The notes beneath the pieces were generated by a model. That model searched no databases, was not told the DNA's origin, and saw only the letters and a list, made by a program, of their open reading frames with translations. The position numbers and the translations under genes were made by a program. From an uncultured Myxococcales bacterium (GTDB lineage Bacteria; Myxococcota_A; Bradymonadia; UBA7976; VGTA01), in the NCBI GenBank assembly GCA_937146725.1, contig CAKZRU010000098.1, positions 1 through 64,000 of the forward strand: DNA of 64,000 nucleotides, written 5' to 3'. Positions 26,140-35,413 of the stretch are shown piece by piece. Within the stretch, counting starts at the first letter, position 1; each line of letters opens with the position of its first letter.

Positions 26140-28956
26140 TTAGGGTGTATTTTGCTTTTCTAGCCAATTCAATTCAAATAACCACTTTGGTAAGGGATGG
26201 CTACTTTGAAGTTTAACTGAGCAGAGATCTTCCGGAGCAAATTGAATGGTGCCATTAGGTGGATCTCTGTGTTCATGCCATTCTTTAGTGAGCCCTACAA
26301 GATCATCATCTTGCTCAACTTGCTCAACTTGCTCAACTTGCTCAACTTGCTCAACTTGCTCAACTTGCTCAACTTGCTCAACTTGCTCAGGTTTAGTGGT
26401 AGGCACAGGTGGTGGGCCAGCTGAGTTTTGCTGAGCCGTAGGAATCACACGAGGGTCCATACTGCCATCTTGGTCATAAATTGAAAGCTTGAGTTTTTGC
26501 CATGGTGACCACGTGATTTCAACGCTTTCTCCCTGACTAAGTTGAGCCACATCAAGCCAAGCTTTATCTTGCAGAGCTTGTACTCTTACATAGTAGGTCA
26601 TCTGATCAGGATAATACACAGTGTAATATGACCAATGTCCTTCATTGATCTTATAACCCAATGCTTCAAAGCGATCGTCATTACAGGTGATACTTTCGAG
26701 CATTAAACTCAATTTTTGAGGCTCGATCCATTTCTGGAGTTCGATCAGGCGAGTATTCCACAACTTAAGTGAGCCTTTGATATCATTGGCACCATTTAGG
26801 CTTTGTAAGGTTGCCAAGTCTAAGTGCATCTGCTCTATCGCTGTTTGTAACTGAGTAGGATCTTGATGCGTACGACTAAGTGCATGGGTGATTTTATTCT
26901 GCCATGAAAGTTCGGCTTGGCTCAGACGTACTCGGGCGGCTCGGTGATGGTCTAAATAGTTCTCTGCCCATTTAATCATTTCTTGAGCTTGCAATGATTG
27001 TTTTTGCTGGTCGACTTCACGATTAAGAAGCTCTACCCAGTGACTCATAATCTCCTTAGGCATTGCTAGATTAAGCATATATTGGCTTTCTAACTCACGG
27101 CGATTAAGTTCAAAGTCTTGAATCAAGCGTAAGCGTTTTATTCCAGCGTTTAGCTTACTCTGACTGAGTTGGCCCAATAAGCTTTGCCAAGCTCTATGCC
27201 AAGTCTGTTTTAACAGTCGTTGATAATTAAGAACAATCGGGTCTCTTGGACTGAGAACTTGTGGATTAAGTACTTGGCTATCACTTTGCCATCTCAATAA
27301 GGGAGAAAGATGCAGAAAGAGGAGTTTCTGAGGATTTTTGATCATAACCTTAGTATTGATTTGAGAAACCTGTTGCAGTGAAACCTCTAGGGTCTGCTTA
27401 TAAATACTTAGATAACTGTCATGAATAAGACATGTAAACTTATCTTCTCCCTGTGAGTATTCACAGCGTTTACGCCATTTATTGAGTTCTAAACTTTTAA
27501 AAAGCTCTTGAGGCACGACTATGCTTTGGCTAGCTGTTAGTTTTTGTCTAGTATTTATATTTTGAATTAAGCTATTGATATCATTGATAAAACTAACTTC
27601 GGTTTCTTTTCTTTTTAGCCACACTGCGACTTGCTTTTGAAAGCTTAAATATTGTTCAAGCTCTTGGTTGAGTTGCTGCTCTGCTTGTGACAGATTCCGT
27701 TCATCAACTAAGCTTTTAATAAGCACACGACTTTGATCGTTTAAGTGCTTATAATAAGCGGAGTTAAGAAGCTTCAAGTCCTTATGGAGATCATCTTTAT
27801 AAAGGCTTAAAGGGTGAAAGATGGATTGTGCGCTGTGATAGGCCTTAATATAGGGCTGCGAAGATGTATTTAAGCTACCCCAATCCCAAGTTACATCACC
27901 TCGAATGGTGGGTAGCGTACTCATTTGGAACACTCCTATCAGCCACCAAAGTAAGAAGCCAGACAAAAGCAAAGTAAAAGACAGCTTTTTTTGACTTGTT
28001 TTATATTCTGCTTGTACTTGCTGCCAATGTGCTTGACGCTCAAGTAGTCGCTCTTTGACTTGGTTGAATAGACTTAAACCAAAGTGATTGAGTTCTGACC
28101 ATTGGCTTTCGGCATGCTCATCGACTGAGGTCCAATAGATCTTTAATGCTGATTGATGAGCTTTAAGTTGTAATAAGGGTAGGACTGTTGAGAGTATATA
28201 GTCTTCCCAGAGCTTAATATGCTCAGAGTCTATTTGTTGAATAAGATCACTTTTACTGATGATCAGATATACTGAACCAGCGGGAGAATGTTGATAGTAG
28301 CGCTCAAGGATTTGCGTATAGTGAAGCATTGAAGGGTATGCTTGCTTTTGCTCAAAAGCCTTAACAAGTTCGGGGCCATCCAAGACTAAAACTAAAGCTT
28401 CGCTTTGACTAAGGATTTGGTTGAAATGCCCTTGATGACCACGCTCGTCTAATAAGAAATCACCCGGAAAGTTGTATAGATTTAGGCAATAAGGCTTGAG
28501 CGCATCAAAGGTGCTTTTTAAGTAAACCTGTTCCGGATGTGTATCTTTTTGATAACGATCTTTTGTAAAGAGTGTTCGTCTCACTCGAATCAAGCTTTCG
28601 CTACTGTATTCATCTAGATTGAGTTGTGAGTCTCCATCATAATCCGATAGCTCTTTAAGATGTCGACCTCTGAGTTTTTCTTCTTCTCTATGGCTCAATA
28701 AGCGTATATTTAAGTGCGGACTTGCATATGAGCTAAATTGATAGCCAAGATGAGCAATTAGCTGACTTTTTCCGCTTTCACAGCCCCCAACAAAGCTGAT
28801 GTTGAGTATGGTTTGTTCGCCTATTTTTTGAGGATTTAAGTGTGGGTTATGTAAAGGATGCTCTTGAACGGCTTGAGAGGCCTTCCAAAATTGCAGAGCA
28901 CTTTTTACACTGTATGCTAACCCAGCTAAAGCCGGAATGATTACAAGACGGGTCAT
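26140..28956 (-). CDS. Membrane-anchored GTPase with TssM-like topology
   Basis: The first ATG overlaps the stop of the ABC gene (TAATG). A hydrophobic segment lies at about 4-25. A P-loop GTPase-like domain spans about 50-300: GGCESGKS at 57-64, a DxxG-like NFPGDF, VLVLDGPEL, and a G4-like ISKSDL near 236. A second hydrophobic helix, LLLSGFLLWWLIGVF, lies at about 327-345. The last 590 residues are helical, then end in a beta region (TWSPWQKLKLSIYDQDG) and a (VEQ)n tract. One cytosolic GTPase between two helices with a large outer part is the topology of type VI TssM/IcmF, but no IcmF signature is seen. It may energise or gate the ABC system upstream. Confidence 0.75.
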   Translation of the reverse strand: MTRLVIIPALAGLAYSVKSALQFWKASQAVQEHPLHNPHLNPQKIGEQTILNISFVGGCESGKSQLIAHLGYQFSSYASPHLNIRLLSHREEEKLRGRHLKELSDYDGDSQLNLDEYSSESLIRVRRTLFTKDRYQKDTHPEQVYLKSTFDALKPYCLNLYNFPGDFLLDERGHQGHFNQILSQSEALVLVLDGPELVKAFEQKQAYPSMLHYTQILERYYQHSPAGSVYLIISKSDLIQQIDSEHIKLWEDYILSTVLPLLQLKAHQSALKIYWTSVDEHAESQWSELNHFGLSLFNQVKERLLERQAHWQQVQAEYKTSQKKLSFTLLLSGFLLWWLIGVFQMSTLPTIRGDVTWDWGSLNTSSQPYIKAYHSAQSIFHPLSLYKDDLHKDLKLLNSAYYKHLNDQSRVLIKSLVDERNLSQAEQQLNQELEQYLSFQKQVAVWLKRKETEVSFINDINSLIQNINTRQKLTASQSIVVPQELFKSLELNKWRKRCEYSQGEDKFTCLIHDSYLSIYKQTLEVSLQQVSQINTKVMIKNPQKLLFLHLSPLLRWQSDSQVLNPQVLSPRDPIVLNYQRLLKQTWHRAWQSLLGQLSQSKLNAGIKRLRLIQDFELNRRELESQYMLNLAMPKEIMSHWVELLNREVDQQKQSLQAQEMIKWAENYLDHHRAARVRLSQAELSWQNKITHALSRTHQDPTQLQTAIEQMHLDLATLQSLNGANDIKGSLKLWNTRLIELQKWIEPQKLSLMLESITCNDDRFEALGYKINEGHWSYYTVYYPDQMTYYVRVQALQDKAWLDVAQLSQGESVEITWSPWQKLKLSIYDQDGSMDPRVIPTAQQNSAGPPPVPTTKPEQVEQVEQVEQVEQVEQVEQVEQVEQDDDLVGLTKEWHEHRDPPNGTIQFAPEDLCSVKLQSSHPLPKWLFELNWLEKQNTP
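26311..26389 (-). repeat. 9-nt coding microsatellite (VEQ)n
   Basis: Eight perfect copies of TTGCTCAAC plus a partial ninth encode repeated Val-Glu-Gln at about residues 855-882 of the GTPase. A 9-nt unit changes length in frame, so slippage would not disrupt the gene. Confidence 0.95.
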
Positions 28957-30749
28957 TAGTTGGCCTCAGCGAGTAAAAGAATAAAAAAGAGTAATAAAGT
29001 CACCAATACACTCATAACATTGGCCTTACTTAGATTTTCCATAGTTTCTAAGCTCGATTTTCTTTTTTGAGCACCATAATACGTACTGATCAGAGCGATT
29101 GCTAAACCGGAAATAACGGTTTTAACAATAAACATACCTGTTCCATCAAACCAAAACATGCCACTTGGTTTTAGGTTTGCCCAATATGTATCAGCCCATA
29201 TATAATAGGTACAAAGAGGGTTGGTTAGCATGGCGACAACAAGGGAACCGAGAGAGGCACACCAAAAGGCCAGGTATGATAATAAGGCACAAGATACTGA
29301 GAATGTGAGTAGTAATTGAGGAACAAAAAACCATAAAGGCGGAACGCCAAAGTTTTCTAATGCTTCCCATTGACGCTTGCTTTCATCCCGCATTTCCGAA
29401 AGATAGGCAGTCACAGCAGTACCGGCTCGAGCAGCAACGCAAATACAGGTAAACAAAGGAATTAAGGCGCGATATAGCACCACACCAAAACCAGAAAGCA
29501 TTTGCTCAAAAAAAGTGGGTAAAACAAAGCGACTTACCTCAACTGTTCCCAAGTCTTCCACAGCCACACTACCTAACTCCATATTGAATGAAAAATAGGT
29601 GGCAACAGCACCTAGACCAAACCCCGCTAAAAGGTGAAAAGGCAGGCCCTGAATTAAAATCCGCTGAAAAAAACGCTTAAGATAAACTCGTGCCCAAGAA
29701 CTTTTTAAGCTGTTCAAGCCACGTTGCATTGAAGCGATGAAATTAGGGAGCTTTTGTGCTAATTGTAAATCTAGAACTTGCGCATTATGCTTGAGTTCTT
29801 CTTCAAGAGAAAATGATCTTTTGGCCGGTAAGCGAGTTTGCGCTAAACGCTTTTGGTATTCATCAGCGGTGACAGGTGGGCATTCGTTGATAAACTCGCG
29901 GTCTTGACTCAAAAACCAAACTCGATCAGCGACTGGAAGAAAACGCTCATAATCGTGTGTAATAACCAAGGTGAGTGCACATTGAGATCGATCATGTGCT
30001 TGACGAATCATTTGAATCGCAGTTTCTGCGCTTAAGGGATCCAAAGCTGATGTTGGCTCATCAAAAATCATAATTTCTGGCTGATATGCCAACATGCGTG
30101 CTAAAGCGACTCGTTGCCTTTGACCTCCTGATAACGAACTCACTGCTTCATGCATCAGAGTATCAGGAAGTTGTAAGTCTTTCATGATATCTTCAATCCA
30201 ACCATTCCACTTAAGATCTGGCTTTGGATGACGAGAGCGATCATTGGCAAACTTGAGATTTTCACTGACTGTTAGGTCATCAAAAAGTGCCAAAGACTGA
30301 AACATAACGCCGACACGACCTCTAAGTAGCTCGGGATAGCTTTGACCTAATATTTCTACTTCAATGTTATGAGCACTGTGAGCTTGCTCTTGCTCTTGCT
30401 CTTGCTCTTGCTCTTGCTCTTGCTCTTGAGAATTTTGGAGTGAGTGAGTCAGTTCATTAAGACGGAGTTTAATCGAAGGGTTTAAGCGTTGGTCACCACG
30501 ATTGATATAAAGGCTTTGGCTGACAGGTGAGGTAATATCGAGTAGGAAATTGGTGAGTAAGCTTTTGCCGGCACCACTTGGGCCAAGTAATAGAACAAAA
30601 TCACCGGTTTGGGCACTTAGTTCACAAGAATGATAAAGCTGTTCTGCTTGCTTACTTGCTTGAGCAGACCCTTTTTCTGGAGGCCGGATTGATTCTAAGG
30701 CAAACTGACTAATCTCGATCACGGGTAATGATTTAGGTTCTGTGTTCAT
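28956..30749 (-). CDS. Fused MlaF-MlaE-like ABC transporter (ATPase plus permease)
   Basis: Residues about 10-290 are an ABC ATPase: Walker A GPSGAGKS at 56-63, signature LSGGQRQRVALARML near 205, Walker B IMIFDEPTSALDP, and H-loop VITHDYE. Residues about 345-597 match the MlaE permease family, with AARAGTAVTAYLSEMRD and ALENFGVPPLWFFVPQLL as the conserved cytoplasmic loop. MlaF and MlaE are normally separate proteins that move phospholipids between membranes; here they are one chain. An (EQ)7 tract (109-122) lies in the ATPase between Walker A and the Q loop. Its ATG overlaps the upstream gene by 4 nt, and its stop overlaps the next start, so the three products are probably made together. 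Confidence 0.9.
   Translation of the reverse strand: MNTEPKSLPVIEISQFALESIRPPEKGSAQASKQAEQLYHSCELSAQTGDFVLLLGPSGAGKSLLTNFLLDITSPVSQSLYINRGDQRLNPSIKLRLNELTHSLQNSQEQEQEQEQEQEQEQAHSAHNIEVEILGQSYPELLRGRVGVMFQSLALFDDLTVSENLKFANDRSRHPKPDLKWNGWIEDIMKDLQLPDTLMHEAVSSLSGGQRQRVALARMLAYQPEIMIFDEPTSALDPLSAETAIQMIRQAHDRSQCALTLVITHDYERFLPVADRVWFLSQDREFINECPPVTADEYQKRLAQTRLPAKRSFSLEEELKHNAQVLDLQLAQKLPNFIASMQRGLNSLKSSWARVYLKRFFQRILIQGLPFHLLAGFGLGAVATYFSFNMELGSVAVEDLGTVEVSRFVLPTFFEQMLSGFGVVLYRALIPLFTCICVAARAGTAVTAYLSEMRDESKRQWEALENFGVPPLWFFVPQLLLTFSVSCALLSYLAFWCASLGSLVVAMLTNPLCTYYIWADTYWANLKPSGMFWFDGTGMFIVKTVISGLAIALISTYYGAQKRKSSLETMENLSKANVMSVLVTLLLFFILLLAEAN
30384..30425 (-). repeat. 6-nt coding microsatellite (EQ)7
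   Basis: Seven perfect copies of TTGCTC encode Glu-Gln repeats within the ABC ATPase domain. The unit preserves frame, so copy number can vary without loss of the protein. Confidence 0.95.
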
Positions 30750-32230
30750 GGTTTAACCTGTCCTTTAATTTGCCCCTGTTCACTATGAGGAAAACGATGA
30801 CCGGGTTTAAGCGTATTACCTTGCCCAGGATATACATGGACAATCGGTCGTTTTTTTCCACTGAGCTGCTCTTGGATTACAGAGAGCAAAAGTGGATTTG
30901 GCCCCTGACCCTGCTCGTCAAGCAAGATAGAGTTCATACCTTTTTGAGCAATCAGCTTTAATTCAGATCCCAAAGTATCGATGTTATTTGAAAAACTTTG
31001 TGTACTACTCAATTCTCGAAGTGCGCCAACAATTTGTGCCAACCCTTTTTCTCCATATTCTTTTTTAAGATGTTGAATCAAGACTTGATCTTGGCTGAGT
31101 GCCTGCCAAAAATGCTTGAGTAAAACTTTACTCTTAAGTTTTTGGTTAAGGTGAGCGAGTACTTGTTGGGCTTCTTGTGAAGCCTGTGGCCATTCTTGGC
31201 TGAGACTGCCATAGACTTGCTTGGCTAGGTCTATGCCACCACCTTTGGCTGATCGAATGACGATATTTTGTGCATTCTTACGAATACTAGAGCATATCTT
31301 TGAGTCACCTAGCTCAAAAAATGAACCTAAAACACCACTCAGACTCGTGGGATCTATAATGCTTGCAACAGAGAGTGCGCAATAGCCCATATCTATACTA
31401 AAGGCGCCTTGTTCCCATTCGTCATTGATTGTTTTAGAGGTATTTTTACTAAACTCTTTGCTTCCCATCCATACGCCTTTGCCAAGTTCCTTAAAGATTT
31501 GCTTCCAGCGGACATTTTTAAAAGCTAAAGCGCCTAAGTTGCCTAGAGCTTGATCATTTTCAAGGGCCTTTGAAAGCTCGGTTAAGTTAACTCTAGCTGC
31601 GATTTCGATCATAAAAGCCTGTTTTAAATGATCAATGAAAACAGGGTCTTGTATTAAACGAGTTGTCAGGTCACTTGGTAATGAGTTGGCGAGTTTTGTT
31701 TTAATGTTAGGCCAAAAAGCAAACCAAGATGCTTGGAGTCTTTCTTGGCTCTTTTTCATCTCCTTTTGTAGGTTTTGCCCTCTTGCGGAATAGAATAGGT
31801 CTTGGATAAGAAGTTCTACCGATGGCGCTTGAACTCTTAAACTAAATTGAGTTTCACTTTTGAGTAAGTATTGGGCCGCTTCCGGAAATAGTCCTAAAAC
31901 TAAACGACTTTGCCCTTGGTCTTGAATGAGTTTTTGGCCCAAACCAACCAACTTTAAATGTGGTTTTACCTGATGAACTGCGACCCGTTGCGGTGATTCA
32001 GCAAGTTGCTCTTGTTCGCTTTTACTTAGATGTTGTGCATCGACTTCCACTTGAATCAGTTGTGATTGCCCCAGAGGAGTGCGAATGAACAAAGTTGAGT
32101 TCAGAGAAAAAAGCTTTGGTAAAGCGAGAGCAGTCATAAAAAGAGCACTTAAAATAATCAGTACTATTGTGATTTGATAAGTAAGACCTCTCAACTTAAA
32201 CAGACTAAACCATAATTTGAATTTAGACAT
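30746..32230 (-). CDS. Single-pass membrane protein, candidate divergent MlaD/MCE partner
   Basis: Residues about 18-40 form one transmembrane helix with a basic cytoplasmic start; the remaining 450 residues should lie in the periplasm. MCE domains are usual at this place in Mla operons. Residues about 60-130 show a faint MCE-like pattern: a GLGQKLIQ turn, a strand SRLVLGLFPE, then SETQFSLRVQAPSVE, comparable to the 'dSrFwv..P' strand of MCE proteins. I cannot confirm this by eye. The rest is helical with one Cys pair, and the C-terminus is Gly/Pro/Gln-rich. It is the first gene of the operon, divergent from the Fur-family gene, and overlaps the ABC gene by 4 nt. Confidence 0.75.
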   Translation of the reverse strand: MSKFKLWFSLFKLRGLTYQITIVLIILSALFMTALALPKLFSLNSTLFIRTPLGQSQLIQVEVDAQHLSKSEQEQLAESPQRVAVHQVKPHLKLVGLGQKLIQDQGQSRLVLGLFPEAAQYLLKSETQFSLRVQAPSVELLIQDLFYSARGQNLQKEMKKSQERLQASWFAFWPNIKTKLANSLPSDLTTRLIQDPVFIDHLKQAFMIEIAARVNLTELSKALENDQALGNLGALAFKNVRWKQIFKELGKGVWMGSKEFSKNTSKTINDEWEQGAFSIDMGYCALSVASIIDPTSLSGVLGSFFELGDSKICSSIRKNAQNIVIRSAKGGGIDLAKQVYGSLSQEWPQASQEAQQVLAHLNQKLKSKVLLKHFWQALSQDQVLIQHLKKEYGEKGLAQIVGALRELSSTQSFSNNIDTLGSELKLIAQKGMNSILLDEQGQGPNPLLLSVIQEQLSGKKRPIVHVYPGQGNTLKPGHRFPHSEQGQIKGQVKP

Positions 32231-32320
32231 ATTTCTCCTAAATGAAGCTTATAAATAGGAAGCAGGGACTTTCATTGACCATATTTATCTTAGATATACT
32301 TAAGATCGCTAGAAGAATAC

Positions 32321-32349
32321 TTGCCAAGTCAATAGGGCTTATCTAGAAT
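32321..32349 (+). promoter_or_regulatory. Sigma70-type promoter of the Fur-family gene
   Basis: TTGCCA at 32321-32326 and TAGAAT at 32344-32349 each match consensus at five of six positions, with a 17-bp spacer. The predicted start is about 40 nt before the regulator's ATG. The same 165-nt gap must also hold the promoter of the divergent Mla-like operon. Confidence 0.55.
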
Positions 32350-32395
32350 ACAAAAACTTAAGCTTTCTTTTTAACTTGTCACTTTTAGGTTTTTT

Positions 32396-32824
32396 ATGAA
32401 TATTAATCAAGACGAAGCGCGAGATTTGCTCAAGCAACATGGCTTGCGAGCCACAGCGCCACGCCTTGCTGTACTAACAGTTCTTTCGGAATCAAAAACG
32501 CCACTGTCATACAGTGATATGCTTGATCGATTGCAAAACAGCCCATGGGATCCTACAACGGTTTATAGAAACTTAATTAAACTCAGTGAAAGTGGCTTAG
32601 CAACAATCGTAAGCAGAGTCGAAGGGATCAGTCGTTATGCCTTGGTTAACGAGCCAGGAGACAAGCATAAGCATCCCCATTTTGTCTGTGATGACTGTGG
32701 GCAGATCTCTTGTTTACCAGAGGAGTTAAGTGCAGCAATGTCCATTGACGGAGATTGGGCCAAGTCCATTGCCGGTGCCGCCCTTCAATTACGCGGAGAG
32801 TGTCCCAAGTGCTTAGTCCCTTAA
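32396..32824 (+). CDS. Fur-family metal-dependent transcriptional regulator
   Basis: A winged-helix N-terminal domain: LKQHGLRATAPRLAVLTVL, then WDPTTVYRNLIKLSESGL as the recognition region. The C-terminal half has HKHPHFVCDDCGQISCLP (first CxxC) and ECPKC at the end (second CxxC), the structural zinc site of Fur, PerR and Zur. Its subclass cannot be told from sequence alone; the ligands of the regulatory site are mixed. At 142 residues it is normal in length. It is divergent from the Mla-like operon and could control it, but no 19-bp Fur-like palindrome stands out between them. Confidence 0.92.
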   Translation: MNINQDEARDLLKQHGLRATAPRLAVLTVLSESKTPLSYSDMLDRLQNSPWDPTTVYRNLIKLSESGLATIVSRVEGISRYALVNEPGDKHKHPHFVCDDCGQISCLPEELSAAMSIDGDWAKSIAGAALQLRGECPKCLVP

Positions 32825-32853
32825 GTTGACCCAAAAGCTAAGTTCTTGATTGC

Positions 32854-33825
32854 CTAAAAAGCACAGCGACAAATCGCCAGACCACCTCTTGTCCCACAGT
32901 CTCTTGTGCTTCTGCTCTGACAAGTTATAGAAGATGCAGTCCAAGCAGCTGTGCAACGTCCCCTAGCCTGCTCGCAAAACTCATCACAATCTTGGTAAGA
33001 TAGCCAACCCAAGCCCCATAAAAGATCCACTTGATAGTTGCAATCCTGCGAGTTAGGTAAAGCATTACCACAGAAGCGAGCATCACTGATTTGTGGGCAA
33101 GATGCATTAGGTCCCATACGATTCATACATTCCCCGCTGGCAGTACACACTCCATTTCCATTATTACAAGCCTGTCCGGGCGTTGGAGTTAAGCTTGCTT
33201 CTTCTTGCCCTGAACACCCTTCCATCGTCACACACTCTGGTAAATTGACTGTGGCAATAATTTCCTCCTGTACTGAACAAGCATCTTGAACATCACTCAA
33301 GCAACTTCCTTGCTCACAGAGTTGCTCTTTGGGAGTATAACTCACTTGAATACAAGCCGAAACTCCTCCGGGACTTACTTCTTTTCTGAACTCATTAAAG
33401 CGAGAGCACTCAGGAATGGGACAACCTCCTACTTGATCATCCACTTGAATTTGACCATTAACACAACTTTGGCAGGGCGCTAAGCCAATATTGGCGCTAC
33501 ATTCGTCAAAGCCTTGGTCAACTAAAGGGCCTTGGTCAACTAAAGGGCCTTGATCAACTAAAGGGCCTTGATCTGCTAAAATACTTTGATCTGAGCTATC
33601 CAAGATCATGTCATCTATAATCACTTGTCCACCTTGTACCCATGGGTCGGAAGGTGTAGGAATCCCGGCGGATTGGTAGCCAGAACTTGGGTCAGAGATC
33701 GGCGAGCAGCCTTCATCTTCTTCAAAGCAATCGAACTGAGAAAAGTCAGTACAAGCATGAGTCATCAGTACGCAAACACATATAAGTAGATGATTGACTG
33801 TAGAATGATACTTAGATGTAGGCAT
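32854..33825 (-). CDS. Cys-rich lipoprotein with LVDQGP repeats
   Basis: Lipoprotein signal with lipobox MTHAC (about residue 25). An acidic linker contains the repeats LVDQGP (about 88-106). The remaining 215 residues have more than 20 Cys, including CSVQEE and CNNGNGVCTASGECMN, which are EGF- or knottin-like disulfide patterns. It ends CGTRGGLAICRCAF. No enzyme motif is seen. It is convergent with the Fur-family gene, 29 nt apart. It belongs to the same loose class as the other repeat-stalk lipoproteins in the window. Confidence 0.82.
   Translation of the reverse strand: MPTSKYHSTVNHLLICVCVLMTHACTDFSQFDCFEEDEGCSPISDPSSGYQSAGIPTPSDPWVQGGQVIIDDMILDSSDQSILADQGPLVDQGPLVDQGPLVDQGFDECSANIGLAPCQSCVNGQIQVDDQVGGCPIPECSRFNEFRKEVSPGGVSACIQVSYTPKEQLCEQGSCLSDVQDACSVQEEIIATVNLPECVTMEGCSGQEEASLTPTPGQACNNGNGVCTASGECMNRMGPNASCPQISDARFCGNALPNSQDCNYQVDLLWGLGWLSYQDCDEFCEQARGRCTAAWTASSITCQSRSTRDCGTRGGLAICRCAF
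33511..33564 (-). repeat. 18-nt tandem coding repeat (LVDQGP)
   Basis: Three near-identical 18-nt units, then a degenerate fourth, encode LVDQGP in the stalk of the Cys-rich lipoprotein. Units differ by one G/A change. Confidence 0.85.
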
Positions 33826-34142
33826 GAAAGATCCGACTAATATAAATAGTTATAAGCCTTACTAAACACTTTTTCGGCTTATCAATGAGCTATGAGTCTT
33901 AAGACTAAATATAAACATAGCATAGCCAACAAACGCAAAAAAAGCTGTTGATGAATTGTTTCTTGGGCTTTTCTATGGATTTCGATTTAAAGGTTATCAT
34001 TTTAGAGTTGGACCAGAGATTTAGGCAAGAACTGCCTCAATTTTAAGAAATCAATGGACGTAACCGTCCGACCACCCAAAACCAAAAGCCAGTAGGCCTA
34101 TACCTATCAGAAAACAGGCAGTCTAAAAACGACTAGGCTAAA
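33826..34142. other. Intergenic region with two short hairpins
   Basis: No gene is visible between the Cys-rich lipoprotein and the IS66 remnant. Two perfect 5-bp hairpins occur, AGGCA-AGAAC-TGCCT at 34023-34037 and GGACG-TAAC-CGTCC at 34056-34069. They lie downstream of the transposase remnant and might derive from the insertion sequence end, but neither is followed by a clear T tract. Confidence 0.45.
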
Positions 34143-34907
34143 CTAAGCCCAAGCGTGACTAATACGGTCAGTTGAAGACTGCCATTGGGTAGGTAATAAG
34201 CTCCGAACCTCAGACATGGGGGTGGTTTGAACCCGCAGAAGTACATCCGAAAGATATTCTTCGGGATTGATGCCACACAAGCGGCAGGATTGAACTAAAG
34301 ACAGAACCACAGCGTAGGATTCTCCACGGCCTGCACTCATGAACATGGACGTTTTTCGGGCTAGTGCAACTCTGCGAAGCAGTCTTTCGGCATGGTTGTT
34401 GTCTAAAGGGATGATGGGATTGGTTAAAAACTGAGTCAAAGCTTCCCATTGGTTCAAAGCATACTTGATTGCTTTACCAAGTGGTGATTTAGGAGGTATT
34501 TGTGGGTTCTTTCTGTCTAGGATTGCTTTGAGTTCTAACATGATGGGCTGACTTTGCTGTTGCCGAACTTCTAAGTGCTGTTCGGTACCCTCAAGCTTTT
34601 GACGCTTTACTTCAGCTTCAATGCGATATAATGAAGCGATTAAATCAATGATTTCTTTTGACTCATCAGGTGCTGTAACAAAGGCTTCCACAAAGTAACG
34701 GCGGGCATGCGCCATACAGCCCACTCTGGTCCAGTCTTCAAGTTGAGCGACTTTGTTGTAGCCAGCATAACCATCAGTCATGAGAATCCCATTCGCATTT
34801 TTTAAAAGCTTTCCGAAGCGGAATCCCAAAGCGGCTCCATTGATCTGCTTGCCGGCTAAAAGGAATAGCATCATAAGCGCAAAAGTGGCTATTAGCTTTT
34901 TATTCAA
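34143..34907 (-). pseudogene. IS66-family transposase, C-terminal remnant
   Basis: From about residue 35 the frame matches the IS66 catalytic and C-terminal regions: GILMTDGYAGYNKVA (second catalytic Asp region), VGCMAHARRYF, IPLDNNHAERLLRRVALARK (last acidic residue) and the IS66_C end, LCGINPEEYLSDVLLRV. IS66 transposases have about 500 residues; the N-terminal half, with its zinc-binding and first catalytic Asp, is missing. The first 30 residues form a hydrophobic stretch (FALMMLFLLAG) with no IS66 match, probably sequence fused at a deletion point. No TnpB or TnpC gene is adjacent, so the element is dead. Confidence 0.85.
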
Positions 34908-35035
34908 GGCTTTGTCAGGGTATGCGCTAAGAACCCTCGATCATGCTCAATTAAATCTCAACTCACTCAGTGCATAACATAAAGAGCTGAGTATTTGCTT
35001 TGAGCTAAGAACTAAGCTTCATCTACTGAGACGAT

Positions 35036-35368
35036 CTATTGAGAAATTGCTGCCCATAAACGTGAGCTACGGTTACCTGAACGACAGTACGCTAAAATCT
35101 TACCCTCATTGGCTTGCTCAACAGCGTTGGCAAAGTCGGGTACCATTTGTGGGTCGGGCATAGAGGGATTAAAAGGCACGAAAAAGAACTTCATACCTGC
35201 CGCTTCAGCACTTGCTTTAATTGTATCAGCACTGGGTTGACCTGGATCCTCGCCATCTGGTCGATTGCAAATCACTGTGCCAAAACCTTGTGCGGCAAGT
35301 TCTGCCATTTCATTGGCTTGAACTTGACCACAAACAAAAACTCGATCACTTAGTTGACTTAAATTCAT
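35036..35368 (-). CDS. DUF442 / beta-lactamase-hydrolase-like phosphatase-fold protein
   Basis: A small (110 residues) dual-specificity-phosphatase-fold protein of the DUF442/TIGR01244 family. The P-loop is YCRSGNRSSRLW with the catalytic Cys at about 94, and NRPDGEDPGQP lies in the middle. In many bacteria this domain is fused or adjacent to an ETHE1-type metallo-beta-lactamase and functions in sulfide or persulfide detoxification. Here it lies 45 nt downstream of such a gene, and AAAGGT precedes its ATG, so the two form one operon. Confidence 0.88.
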   Translation of the reverse strand: MNLSQLSDRVFVCGQVQANEMAELAAQGFGTVICNRPDGEDPGQPSADTIKASAEAAGMKFFFVPFNPSMPDPQMVPDFANAVEQANEGKILAYCRSGNRSSRLWAAISQ

Positions 35369-35413
35369 GTGACTTACCTTTCACGGTAAAAAAACATTAG
35401 TGTTTTATATTGA

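Noticed and set aside
26246-26434. Antisense frame with CST repeats
   Set aside because: Opposite-strand reading of the 9-nt microsatellite inside the GTPase gene.
26140-28956. Type VI secretion TssM
   Set aside because: Topology is similar but no other T6SS gene is near and the IcmF signature sequences are not seen, so only the topology is used as a comparison.
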